Below, one piece after another: positions 34,728-45,787 of a stretch of DNA of 64,000 nt. A program made the position numbers and the translations under genes. Positions within the stretch are counted from its first letter, which is position 1, and each line of letters opens with the position of its first letter. Below the pieces are notes generated by a model. That model did no database searches, was not told the origin of the DNA, and saw only the letters and a program-made list of their open reading frames with translations. Source of the stretch: Rhabdophis nuchalis (taxonomy: Eukaryota > Chordata > Lepidosauria > Squamata > Natricidae); NCBI GenBank assembly GCA_039707465.1, contig CM077643.1:323211919-323275918 (forward strand), read 5' to 3'.

Positions 34728-35965
34728 CAAGTCATCTACTGGATGGGTTGCAGATGTTGTCTTCTTCAGCTTTAACCTTGGCAGATAATGATTGGAGTTG
34801 TGGTACAGCATTCACTTTTGAGGGAAGAGGGAAGCATCCCACCTTATCTTAAACTGCTTTTGAATTTTTTTTTTCTGCAGCTTGAGAAGCTGTTGGTTAA
34901 GAAACTCACACAGAGAAAAGAAACTCACACCACATGGCACTGGATGCACAAAAGTTATGAATCTTGGGGAGTTTGTTATTAAGTTTACGTTTAAGAATGT
35001 TCAAATCAATGCTGCTCACAGAATGTACAGCCTGTGGATAAGAGATAATAATTTTTACCAATTCCTTTTTTCATGAAAATATATTTAGTGTTGGAAGATG
35101 AGGTAGTATGGGGACAGGACACAGAAAGAAATATTGGCCAAAATCACTTCCTTCAGTTCCATTCAAAGGGGGGAAACGCTCTAGATGTGGTTTACTTTTT
35201 TAAAATATAACTTTTTAAAAATCAGGTAATACAAAACAAGTGTATAAATTATATAGTCATGTAACTGGCTGGGGGATTCTGGGTGTTGAAGTCCACTTAT
35301 CTTAAAATTGCCAGGCTTGAGCAGTGCTGCTGTAGTGTTCCAGTCAAGCACTTTTTCAAACAGCTAAAACCAGGGTGAGAGTGCAGTGCTTTCATCATCA
35401 TTGTCATCGGTGCACAAAACATTGGGCAGCAAGTGTTTTCCAGCAGTTTCAATCATTTGTAGCATCTTTGGCATCATCCCAAGGGATATTAATAATCTTA
35501 AGATCTTCCTTAAGTGTTTGGTGCCTGACCACATTTCTTCTCCTTAAGTCACCCCACTCTAGGTGGAGGGCTGGGGTGACCTTCTTCTGAGTAGCCTTGC
35601 ACCCCTTCTCTGTGCTTGCCTACACTCTGTTCTTCATGCCCCAACCAATCCTCCCCTTGTGTCTGTGAAGGCAGGCAGCTCTCCATCTGGTCAACCACCT
35701 CCCCCAATGCCTGAGGGGCCTGGGACAGCATCATCCTCAGTCCCCGGTCTCTTCAAACATGCCAAAGAAGATATGGTCCCATCCAAAATGGGCTCTGTTG
35801 GGGCCATGACAGGTATATATGGTTTACCTTCCCTTAAGCTCTTGGAGCAGAGAGATTCAATTGATACATTACAGCATGTCTCCATGTACAGAGCTTTTCA
35901 TGACTTTGATGATTTTTGTATTCTTAATGTAGTGTGTGGCATTTTTAGTTACAATGACCACCAGG
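34728..35965. other. Unannotated; possible MITE arm at 35268-35327
   Basis: A frame of 141 codons at 35563-35988 is Pro/Ser-rich at first and ends in the LINE tail below. I see no splice or repeat evidence that makes it a gene. A half-hairpin of the foldback family may lie at 35268-35327. Confidence 0.35.
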
Positions 35966-35967
35966 AC

Positions 35968-36058
35968 TTTGACTTTGACTTTTATTAAATTTATATACCG
36001 CTTCCTTTCCCAAAAGGGACTCGGGGCAGTACCAAAAGGGACTCGGGGTGGTGACATC
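35968..36058 (-). mobile_element. L2-like LINE tail with internally duplicated hairpin
   Basis: Minus-strand 3' UTR end; the 'ccaaaagggactcgggg' segment appears twice in tandem (36010 and 36034). Confidence 0.7.
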
Positions 36059-37249
36059 ACATATATATCTACTAGCAGTCCTGAAGAGTCACTATAAGCT
36101 GACAGCTGCAGAACCGGCCAGGAGACCATGAGGTGTTCAACTTTTGTTTGCGGACAAATCTCACACCATGTTAAAACAGGCAAATGGCAGCTTAGTCTTC
36201 CAGATGGAAAAGCTCTGAGCAGAGAAGGCTTTGTCCTCTTTCCATGTCTAGCCTGCTTAAATCCCATGTCCCACTGGCTGTGGTTGTGCTTGTTGGGGCT
36301 ATGTATAGTGGATCTTATCCTACAAGCCTTGCAAAGAAGAGATGGGCTGGGTGATCAGTAGCCTCTCTACCAAAGCCTCTCTGTGCATGGTTCCTGCTGT
36401 TTCTGTGCTTCGGTGCACATAGGGCAGGAACTGGCTTGGGTTTTTGGTCCTCTCAGCCTGAGTAATTCAGCACTACTTGAAGCACTCCTTTGTGAGACCG
36501 AGCGTAGGGAATGGCTTTCCTCCATTTTCTGGGTTGATTGTTGAACAAAGATGTTCCTTCTTAGTACCTCAAAAGCAACCAGCTTTCCCCTACAAATGTA
36601 AATGACAGTGATGTGGATGATCATGAACATTGTTGAGAAGTCCTAGGATGAGGAAAGTTGCTGCAGCATAAGATCAGTATGTCCAACTCCAGCAACTGTC
36701 TGTCCCCTGTCTGTCCCTCAGTCATAGTAGCAGCTCCATGGCTACTGTCAATCAGATGGAAGACTGAACTATGTCCTTCAAACTAGTGTCATTTTGGTCC
36801 CTTCTAAGAGTTTGTTTGGAGAGCTGACTCTTTTCTTGGCTCCTGGAAGAAATGATGTCATCAAAAGTCGTGTCAGATTTCATTCCCCAGGTCTCTTAAA
36901 TTAACCAGCTGGCTCAGGAAAAGTCAAAATCATTTTGAATATCACTCCACAACCTCCTACCCACCCAAATTTGTGACTCTTTTTCCAAATTGCTCAGAAT
37001 TACCCCAGGAATTGTGACCTACAGTTTGAGAACCTCTGGATTAGTGACCAGTAGCAGTTCTTACTTTCTGGAGAAGCGTATTTAAACCCTGAGCTATGGG
37101 TGGATTCTTGAGGACAAGTCATAATATGTTCTATTAAGCTCCAAATCTTAGTTTCCAAAATGTAATCTTACTGAAGTCCCTTAGGCTTACTTCATCCTGT
37201 AACATACACCCAAATAAACCTGGCATTTCTCCTTCCCGTCATTTTATTT
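36059..37249. other. Unannotated stretch
   Basis: No feature recognised. Confidence 0.45.
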
Positions 37250-37257
37250 GGTTACAG

Positions 37258-37392
37258 CAGGGGTGTCCAAACTTGGGAACTTTAAGACTTGTGGACTTCA
37301 ACTCCCAGAATTCCCCAGCCAGCATGGCTGGCTGGGGAATTCTGGGAGTTGAAGTCCACAAGTCTTAAAGTTCCCAAGTTTGGACACCCCTG
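37258..37392. mobile_element. hAT-type foldback MITE, TSD GGTTACAG
   Basis: A 135-bp almost perfect hairpin with CAGGGGTGTCCAAACTTGGG ends and an exact 8-bp duplication (37250-37257 and 37393-37400). The near identity of the arms suggests a young copy. Confidence 0.93.
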
Positions 37393-37400
37393 GGTTACAG

Positions 37401-38650
37401 GGTTTCCCCCTCCCCCCTATTCTGAAAGTGAAAACTAGCACTGTCTTCTCCTTGTTTTCCTTCTCTTAGATATGCTAAGAAATAGTTGGAAATCTAAGGA
37501 TACATTTTGCCACATCTTCCCCCTTGCTGATGTGATTCAGATACAAATTCCTACAGAAAACCCACTCAGCATTGCCACTGGTGCTAAACTGGTAATGTGC
37601 GCCGTAGCTGAAAAAAGAGGAAGGGGGACGGGAGGGGAAGATGGAGAGATACCTTTCCTTGGGGGCACTAGCTCATATTGCAATGAGGCAATTGTTTGAT
37701 AAAAGATCCGAGACTCTAGAGAACATTGGCTAGGCTGCCACTGAGATGCTTTTCAAAGAGGCATCTGTGCTTAGCATATGGCAACTATTTATTATAGCTG
37801 TTGCACTGAGAAACAACAATTCCCATGACAATTTTTTCTCATATATCAAGATGCTTCCATTTCTGTTTCCCACAACATTCTGCTAGCCTGGGTTGCCTGT
37901 GCCAACTCTAGCCTGGTCCTAGCAGACAGTCGTCTACATTTTGTCATTATTGAGAGTAAACAGACATGACTTGAGTGGGGAGGTGACCTGCTAATTTAGT
38001 CTGGCTTTAATAAAGAACTGTGAATGGGGTATTTGAATAATTGGTCTGCAATATTTACCAACCACCCTTTTACTGACACCACCCTTTTCTCCAAAGCAGG
38101 CATTGTTTCTCAACCTTCATGCTTATTATTTTGCCAGAATGTGATGTGGAGACACGATTCCGGAGGGAATCTTTCATGTGTTAAAATGAGGGTTTTGGCA
38201 ATTAATCTTAGTAGTAATTTCCCACCCAACCCAAATATGTTCCACTGTGTCCAAAATAATCAGAGAGATAGAAAATATAAACAGCTATGCTCCATCTCTG
38301 GAGATCAGTATATGTGAACCTTGTTAGTGCAAATGTACATTACAACTACTTTTGGATCTTCTCAAATCTGATGGGGGCATGTACTATACATCTTTACCTG
38401 GGCAACAAATTACCCAGTCCTGATCCTGGACCGTAAGCAAACCTGAAGAGGACTGATTCTAATTCACGAGGGCAAAGACTCAGAGATATGCTTGCGTTAT
38501 TAGACATGCTGTTTTGCTTCTAGTGGGTCTGTAAGAAGTTATTTTTAAAAGGAGAGATTTTAAAATTATCCTCTTTTGCAAAAGGGGTATGTAAAAAGCA
38601 CTTTGATCGAGATTTTACTAAAATGGCTAATTTTGGTGATAGCAATAGTA
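37401..38650. other. Unannotated stretch
   Basis: No feature recognised. Confidence 0.45.
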
Positions 38651-38654
38651 GACT

Positions 38655-39137
38655 TATATATTTATTTATTTATTATTTTTATTTTAATCACATTTATATC
38701 CCGCCCTTCTCCACAAAGGACCCAGGGCGGCGCACAGGAATTTAAAAACATACAAAACAATAAATACAAAATTTAAAAACATATTAAATTATAATCCTAT
38801 GCTAAAATCCAAATTTAAAATCCCCAGTTTAAAACTATTTAAAAATAGTCCCCACGGGAGGTTAGGCTAGGCCGGCTTGCTGAAAAAGATGTGTCTTTAG
38901 ACAATGGCGGAAGAGGAGGAGGTCCGAGATGGTACGCAATTCAGGGGGTAGGTTGTTCCAAAGGGCAGGGCCCGCCACAGAGAAGGCTCTTGCCCTGGGT
39001 GTCGCCAGACAGCATTGCCCGGCTGACGGCACCCTGAGAAGGCCCTCTCTGTGGGAGAGGATCGGCCGAAGGGATGTATGGGGTAGGAGGCGGTCTCGCA
39101 TATAACTAGGCCCCGAGCCATGGAGCGCTTTAAAGAT
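38655..39137 (-). pseudogene. L2-like LINE 3' end, minus strand
   Basis: The minus strand encodes the last ~80 pol codons (MRDRLLPHTSLRPI ... LKTHLFQQAGLA), followed by a 3' UTR with the hairpin at 38700-38740 and a (TTTA) tail. Its truncated 5' end is fused directly to the SINE at 39138. Confidence 0.85.
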
Positions 39138-39340
39138 GGTACATAGTGCTTTACAGCCCTCTCTAAGCGGTTTACAGAGTCAGCATATTGCCCCACCACA
39201 AGCTGGGACATCATTTTACTGAGCTCGGAAGGACAGAAGGCTGAGTCAAACTTGAGCCAGTGGGAATCGTACTGCCAAACTGTTTGCAGCAATCAGTCAG
39301 TAGCCTGCAGTATTGCATTCTAACCAGTGCGTCACCATGG
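39138..39340 (-). mobile_element. tRNA-derived SINE, minus strand
   Basis: The inverse of the 11922 SINE: 'cctctctaagcggtttacagag' to 'gcagtattgcattctaaccag'. Its right part is included in the direct duplication. Confidence 0.7.
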
Positions 39341-39654
39341 CTCTTATGATGCCACATCAAAGAATATCTGTGTCCTTATCCTCAAGTTTTGTTTATATAC
39401 CCTGTTTCCCCAAAAATAAGACCTCCCCGGATAATAAGCCCAATAGGGCTTTTGAGCGCATGCACTAGAATAAGCCCTCCCCAAAAACATTGCAACACAG
39501 CAGCTGCCATGAGGTGACCACGCTCGTCGCCTCCTGCACCTCAAAAATAATAAGACCTCCACAAAAATAAGGCCAAGTGCTTATCTTGAGGGTCAAAAGA
39601 AAATAAGACTCTCTTATTTTCAGGGAAACATGGTAGATATAGCTATTCTATGGA
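39218..39654. repeat. Direct duplication, copy 2 (partner 33608-34600)
   Basis: Collinear with copy 1 from 'actgagctcggaagg' to 'attctatgga', but without the L2 insertion. Confidence 0.75.
39397..39632. mobile_element. TA-flanked MITE, uninterrupted copy
   Basis: It begins CCCTGTTTCCCCAAAAATAAG and ends CAGGGAAACATGG, with TA at both sides. It provides the pre-insertion state of the 33778 copy. Confidence 0.8.
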
Positions 39655-40054
39655 ACATAAGATTACACTTGACATCCTGTTAAGTGTTCTGGTTAGCTAC
39701 TCAAACATTAACTCCATGCATCATAATATGGGGCTCCTTCAGTGACTTTAGGTCAGTTGCTATCTTTTAAGCCAACTCATCTCACAGGCTTGTTATGTTA
39801 TCTCAAAGTCCCCCTTGAGCTCTTTAGAAGGAAGATAGGTTGAAAAGATACTAATGAAATAATTATGTCACCTCACTTTTTCTGCCCCTGTCCTCCACAT
39901 CACAATGCTCAGCCAACTAAATGCCCAGTGATCTTATTGCAGTGCTTGTTGGTAGGGTTTTTCTCCACTAAAACGTTCCTCATAATTCCTGGTTTCCCTA
40001 ACCCCGTTGAAATTTCGGTCTTGCCTATAGTCGATGATGAGCCATGTGATCCTT
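39655..40054. other. Unannotated stretch
   Basis: No feature recognised. Confidence 0.45.
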
Positions 40055-40345
40055 CAGCCCGACCTTCGCACTACCTCGGACCTCCGCCTCTTCCGTCAAC
40101 GTCTTAAGACGTATTTGTTCCAACAAGCCGGCCTAGCATAGCCCCCCGTTTCTGACTTTTTTATGTATAAATTCCAATTTGGCAGGGTTTTAAATGGGTT
40201 TTAACACGGGCTTAATAATTTAATATGTTTTAATGATGTATATTGTTTTTATTGTGGTTTTAATAATGCCTGTGCACCGCCCTGGGTCCTAACAAGGAGA
40301 AGGGCGGGGTATAAATTCGAAAAATAAAATAATAATAAATAATAG
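40055..40345 (+). mobile_element. L2-like LINE 3' end
   Basis: It carries the last ~28 pol codons (DLRLFRQRLKTYLFQQAGLA-like), then a 3' UTR with the GCACCGCCCTGGGTCC hairpin and an AATAAT tail. Confidence 0.8.
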
Positions 40346-40481
40346 AAGCAATCAACTGGGACTCTGTGGAATTTTCAGTACTCTACAAATTAGAAGTCTT
40401 TGATTTTGGAAGACTCATATTATTGTCACGACTAGTAGCCATTGACAATCACTGAACACCTGTAATGGTATTCTCTCTTCT

Positions 40482-40539
40482 TAAGATAGTTGTATGATTT
40501 AGACCTACTGTAGTAGGTCTAAATCATATAACTATCCTA
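40482..40539. other. 28-bp-arm hairpin
   Basis: Arms 40482-40509 and 40512-40539 pair with two mismatches and a two-base loop. Weaker pairing extends several bases outward on each side. It is not a member of the foldback MITE family described here. Confidence 0.6.
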
Positions 40540-40550
40540 AGACGAGGAGT

Positions 40551-41569
40551 AACTGTAGTAACTACAGTGACATGTTTATAAGAATTCCATGGATGCTGAG
40601 TAGATTCCATCTTCACTGAAGACTTTGAAGCTCCCCTTTCGAAATCACAATAACAGAAGACCCAAAGCAAAATATTTTTTGGCAGTCAAGGACCTTATAA
40701 TTGAAGACTGCATAATTTGGCTAATTAATTTTTTTAATGGAGTCTTATAGACAGCCAAACAAGATCTGTGTGTTTTGCACTGATTTAATCTGCTAGCATG
40801 ATATAGCTTAAACCCATTTACCCTCCATATCTTTCACGCAGGGAACTGTGCACTTGGATTTTGTACCTCACTATACTCTTACATTCATCGTTAAAATTGG
40901 GATTTGAAGCCACTGTGGCAGCCATTTCACTTGGCACAGCATAAAGAGCTTTCACTCAAATCATCAGCAAGGCTGCTCCATGAGGCGGGATGAATATGTA
41001 ATCAGTAGAAATAATGAAGCAATAGTCAGCTGCAAACTGCTGCTCCATTTCAATATGCACATGGCATTTTGTTTAGCTGGCACATTGCTGAAGTCTATTA
41101 AGTTAAATTATGAGAAGTGTTTGAGGCCTTTTAAACCAAATGGTGAAGCTTTTGACTCCTTATTTAAACATGACAATATATGCATGAAAGATGTTCAACC
41201 CATGAATTATCTGCTGAGGAAAACAAATCACGAAACAGATCTCTCCCACCAAAGAGACTGGGTCAGGATTATTTTGCTTTGTTTTGATTTTTTTCCCCAT
41301 CAAATCCCAAAGCAAAGACACGTTCTAATAGAATTTTCAGATTAATTTATTCAAACAGCTTAATTGATGTATCACAACAGGCAGGCCTAATTTACATGGC
41401 AACTGAAAATGTAATGGCAGAGTTTTTCATACTGATAAATAAACCAGCTGAGCGAATGGTCTATCCCCATCTTCTCAACATGGTGTCCTCCACTTATCTT
41501 TACCATGCTGATGGTCAGATGATGAGAGTTCTTCCAACAATGAATAGTCAACTCCTGTTCTTTTGTATT
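40551..41569. other. Repeat-poor stretch
   Basis: No repeat recognised. 40970-41345 is open for 121 codons on the plus strand but lacks splice context and looks AT-rich and non-coding. Confidence 0.35.
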
Positions 41570-41574
41570 GATTA

Positions 41575-41798
41575 TTGATTTATCAAATTTAGAAACCGCC
41601 CATCACAGAGAGACACTGGGGAGCATACAAGTAATTACTTTATGAAATCATTATATATGCCATTATTTCAGCTCTATTCTGTGCTATGATTTTTAATAGC
41701 ATATGCAATTTAACAGGCCTTTGTTCAAGCGGAATGCCAATTCTTTATCTATGAAAATCACAGTACTTTCTGAGGACATCATCATCATCATCATCATC

Positions 41799-41889
<91 letters not shown>

Positions 41890-41950
41890 ATTTATATACC
41901 GCCCTTCTCCCTCTCGGGACTCAGGGCGGTGAACAGCCACAATAAAAAGA
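41575..41950 (-). mobile_element. Two L2-like tails flanking (ATC)n/(ATT)n
   Basis: 41575-41625 is a decayed LINE tail. 41780-41888 is (ATC)7 then (ATT)n. 41889-41950 is the minus-strand LINE 3' end (aatttatataccgcccttctcc ... agggcggtgaacag) that adjoins the ATT run. Confidence 0.75.
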
Positions 41951-42010
41951 GGAAATACAAAGGTTTTTCACATCTGTGAAAATCATCCTCCAAGTATATT
42001 TATATATATA

Positions 42011-42038
42011 GATGGATGGATGGATGGATGGATGGATA
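42011..42038. repeat. (GGAT)n microsatellite
   Basis: Six to seven GGAT units. Confidence 0.9.
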
Positions 42039-43177
42039 TATAGATGAGAGAAGTGATGTTTGTATAGAGTTCCACAGATTCAGGAGGAAAAAGTTCAGCT
42101 TTTTTTAAATAAAATAGAATAGTTGTCTTGGACATCATAGAAGCTAACACAAGATTCTGAGAATTACACTGATATTTTTCTTCATTAGCAAAAAAAATAG
42201 AAAATATACTTGGAAATGTGTTTTAAGTCATATATTCATTTGTTTATTCTTAGTCATACAATTTAAAGGCACTTATTGTTACAATTTTTATCTTTTATTA
42301 GCTCCTTATAAAACAGTTGAAAAGGTAGTGCTTCTATTCCATCCCCACTTCAATTCCAGAGATCGTAGAACCTCCAGGAATATATTATTTTTACTAACTT
42401 TTCACACTGACAAGGGCTACATGATTCCTTGTTCCACGCCCCATGAGTTTTCCAATTCAGAGCAATCAATGAATTTGGAGAGCAAAGATCATTACCAGTA
42501 TAGTAATATTTTCGATATTTAGAACACGATGTTGATTGTTCTGGCATTGGATTAAGATGTTGCCATTTTTATTCCTCTGTGATTTATTACCTGAATTTTG
42601 ATCATTCTCTAAAAATTATCTCTAAAAATCCTCAGCTCTTTAGTTGCAGCTTCCATAAACCTGCAAAAGCATTACTTGAAAAGCCACATCGAGAGGCAGG
42701 CAAACAAGACCTATCAAGAGCTGAAATACATCTGAATTTACACAGGCCCCGTGACTCAATAGCTAGAGTACCATTTTTAAACATGGGGATTCCGGATTCA
42801 AATAATGGCATGGCTTAACTACAAAGTGATATAAAATGGCAACTATGCCTGAGGTGCAAAAATTCAGATGAGCACTACATCATTTTTGGGGCTCATTTTT
42901 TGAATGTCTTTGTAGCTATCTAGTGGTGATCTTAATTTGTGTGACCCGGATTTGATAGCCCTAATGTGTCTTCATAAAACTAATGAATTACTGTAATTTT
43001 GTGTAACTGTGAAATTAAAATAGCATTTTAATCTTATTTTAGGAATGGTGTGATAGAAATGCAATTCAATTTAGTAGTAGATCATATGATCCTACACTAT
43101 ACTGTATGTTCTTATCAGTTACTCAGATCAAAAAAACTTAACTGTTTTCTGCCATTACCCTCTGATGTATTTGTTAG
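42039..43177. other. Unannotated; degenerate tRNA-like segment at 42745-42812
   Basis: A possible tRNA-derived SINE relic (gtgactcaatagctagagtac, later ccggattcaaat) is the only thing noticed. Pairing is poor. Confidence 0.25.
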
Positions 43178-43185
43178 GTTGTAAG

Positions 43186-43358
43186 CAGTGGTGGGTTTCA
43201 AATTTTTTAGAACCTACACTGTAGGTGTGGCCTATTTTGTGGGCGTGGCTTGGCAGTCATGTGACAGGGTGGGAGTGGCCACCTTTTAAAATGTGGTGAA
43301 ACTCATTTAACAATGCTCTTGCTTAGCAACCAAAATTTTGGACTCAATTGTGATAAAT

Positions 43359-43438
<80 letters not shown>

Positions 43439-43602
43439 TCCTTTCTTCCTTCCTTTCCTTTCCTTTCCTTCCTGTTGGGTCACTGGCAGCGGCGGGCCAG
43501 ATTTATTTCCAGGTACATCGGTGGAACCCCCTCTCACCGGTTCTCTAAATTTTACCAACCGGTTCTCGTGAGTAGGTGCGAGCCTGCAGAAACCCACCAC
43601 TT
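43186..43602. mobile_element. hAT element carrying (TTTC)n, TSD GTTGTAAG
   Basis: 417 bp with ends CAGTGGTGGGTTTC and GAAACCCACCACTT (last base changed). The 8-bp duplication GTTGTAAG is perfect (43178-43185 and 43603-43610). It is the opposite-orientation relative of 21474-21913, and its (TTTC)n run (43360-43445) sits at the same internal position. Confidence 0.9.
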
Positions 43603-43777
43603 GTTGTAAGTATTTCTAGGCCCTGTTCACATCTGGAGGAATTTAAAACAAATGCAGAAGAAAACACACCTGTCTACATTTGTGGTGGTACAGATCACCA
43701 TGATTGGAAGGTGTTAGATAACATTCTTGTGCTGATGTTTTCTTTTTGTCCTTTGGACTCACACCAGTGGAATAGAG

Positions 43778-43878
43778 CAGGGGTCCCCAACCTTTGCAAC
43801 TTTAAGTCTGAAGGACTTCAGCTCCCAGACTTCTCCAGCCAGCTTTGCTGGCTGGAGAAGTCTGGGAGCTGACCCCTG
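43778..43878. mobile_element. hAT foldback MITE with deleted 3' arm, TSD GAATAGAG
   Basis: It begins CAGGGGTCCCCAACC and ends GGGAGCTGACCCCTG. About 30 bp of the second arm are missing. The octamer duplication is perfect (43770-43777 and 43879-43886). Confidence 0.9.
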
Positions 43879-43886
43879 GAATAGAG

Positions 43887-44389
43887 GACTTCCGGAGTTT
43901 TGAAATGCTCCCAGTTCCACCTCCCATTACCCCAAGGGCCAATAGGCTATTGGAAGTGGAAGTAAAAAAAAAAAGTCTGTGGGACAGAACTGAGTATCAC
44001 ACGTTCAGAAATATAATGTCTTTCTGGCCTGGACAAGATACATCAGAACTCAAGCCACATAGAATAGCCAGCTTGCAGCTGACTCGTTCTTTCATTATTC
44101 TTTTCCCCAAAGAGCTAAACAGAAGGGGGCGAGGGAGATACCAGCTTGATTTGTTGAAAGGAGGAGCATGAAAGAAGCAGAAATGCTCTGGGGGGAAAAA
44201 TTGAGAAAATAATTGACACAAGCTGTTTATTGTCAGATTACATTGGATGGGGCTGGTTAATCTAATAGATTCAGAAGGTTCTACAATAGAGAGATTACCT
44301 GACCTAGCAATGTAGGCCTTTTCCTCTTTTCTGAAAATTCAAGACTGTTTGTTTGTTTGTTGTTTATTTACAAATTTTATAGCCGTACA
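43887..44389. other. Unannotated stretch
   Basis: No feature recognised. Confidence 0.45.
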
Positions 44390-44397
44390 TCTTAGGG

Positions 44398-45779
44398 CAG
44401 TGGTGTCCAAACTTTTTTCAAAGAGGGCCAGATTGGATGAAGTGAACATGGTGCAGGGCTGAACATTTTTCCGAACATTCTTTGAACCATTACAATTCAA
44501 TGCAAATACCTCTTTCTCTCTTTCTCTCTTTCTTCCTCTCTCTCTCTCCATTTCTCTTGCTCTTTCTCTCTTTCTCTCTCTCTCTCTCTCTTTCTCTTTC
44601 TTTCTGTCTCTCTTTCTTTCTCTCTCTCTCTCTTTCTTCCTCTCTCTCTCTCCATTTCTCTCGCTCTTTCTCTCTTTCTTTCTCTCTCTCTCTTTTTCTT
44701 TCTTTCTGTCTCCCTTTCTCTCTCTCTCTCTCTTTCTCTCTCTTTCTTCCCCTCTCTCTCTCCATTTCTCTCTCTTTCTCTCTTTCTTTCTCTCTCTCTC
44801 TCTTTCTCTTTCTTTCTGTCTCTCTTTCTTTCTCTCTTTCTCTCTGTCACTCTGTGTGTGTCTGTCTGTCTGTCTGTCTCTCACTCACTTAATCAGTCTC
44901 TATCTATCTGTCTCTCCCTCCCTCTCTCTGTCTCTCCCTGTCTCTGTGTGTCACTCTCTCTGATTCTCTCCCTCCCTCCCTCTCTCTGTATGTCTGTCTC
45001 TCCCTCTTTCCCCGTCTATCTCCAAGTCAATCCGATTCTGATTCATTCTCTATCTGTGTCTCTCTCCGTATCTCTCCCTCCCTCTCTTTCTCTCTGTCTC
45101 TGTCTGTCTCTCTGTCTTACCCTCCCTCCCCTTCTGTCTCTCTCTGTGTCTGTCAGTCACTCCCTCGCCACTCGCAGCGGGCGAGGGAGCAAGCGGGGTG
45201 AGCACCCAAGGCTACCGTCATCTTAAGCACCACCGAGGCTGTTGCCCGGCAGGGGCGTCAGGCAGGGAAGCCGGTCGCGGCTCCATCGCGGCTCCCTCCG
45301 GCAGGCACCACGGCTTACGTTCTGAGGCTGCGCATCCGTCTTCCCTGCCTGACACCTCTGCCGGGCAACCTTGTGCGGCGGGAGCTGCATGTTCTGGGGC
45401 TGCGTGGCTGGGAGGGAGGTGGACGCGCCAAGCAGATGTTCTGGGGCCGCGCATTCACCTCCCTCCCAGCTTCGCAGCCCCAGAACGTGCAGCGATGGAG
45501 GCACAACCGGCTTCCCTGCCTGACACCCCTGCCGGGCGACAGCCTCGGTGGTGCTTAAGATGACGGTAGTCTTGAGTGCTCACCCTGCCTGCTCCCTCGC
45601 CCGCTGCGGGAAGAGGCGTCCGTAACCTCCGTCCACCTCCCTCCCAGCCACACAGCCCCAGAGACAGAGGGAGGAAGGGAGGGCCACATTTATACAGAGC
45701 AGGGAGAGCTGTTGGAGGGCCGTATTAAACCGACCCCCGGGCCGCAAATGGCCCGCGGGCCGGACTTTGGACATGCCTG
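44398..45779. mobile_element. 1.38-kb non-autonomous hAT element, TSD TCTTAGGG
   Basis: The ends CAGTGGTGTCCAAACTTT and GGACTTTGGACATGCCTG are imperfect inverses. The 8-bp duplication is exact (44390-44397 and 45780-45787). The left-centre is a 650-bp CT-rich array (44510-45160). The right part is GC/CpG-rich and contains a ~100-bp-arm inverted repeat (45173-45274 with 45506-45609). No transposase. Confidence 0.9.
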
Positions 45780-45787
45780 TCTTAGGG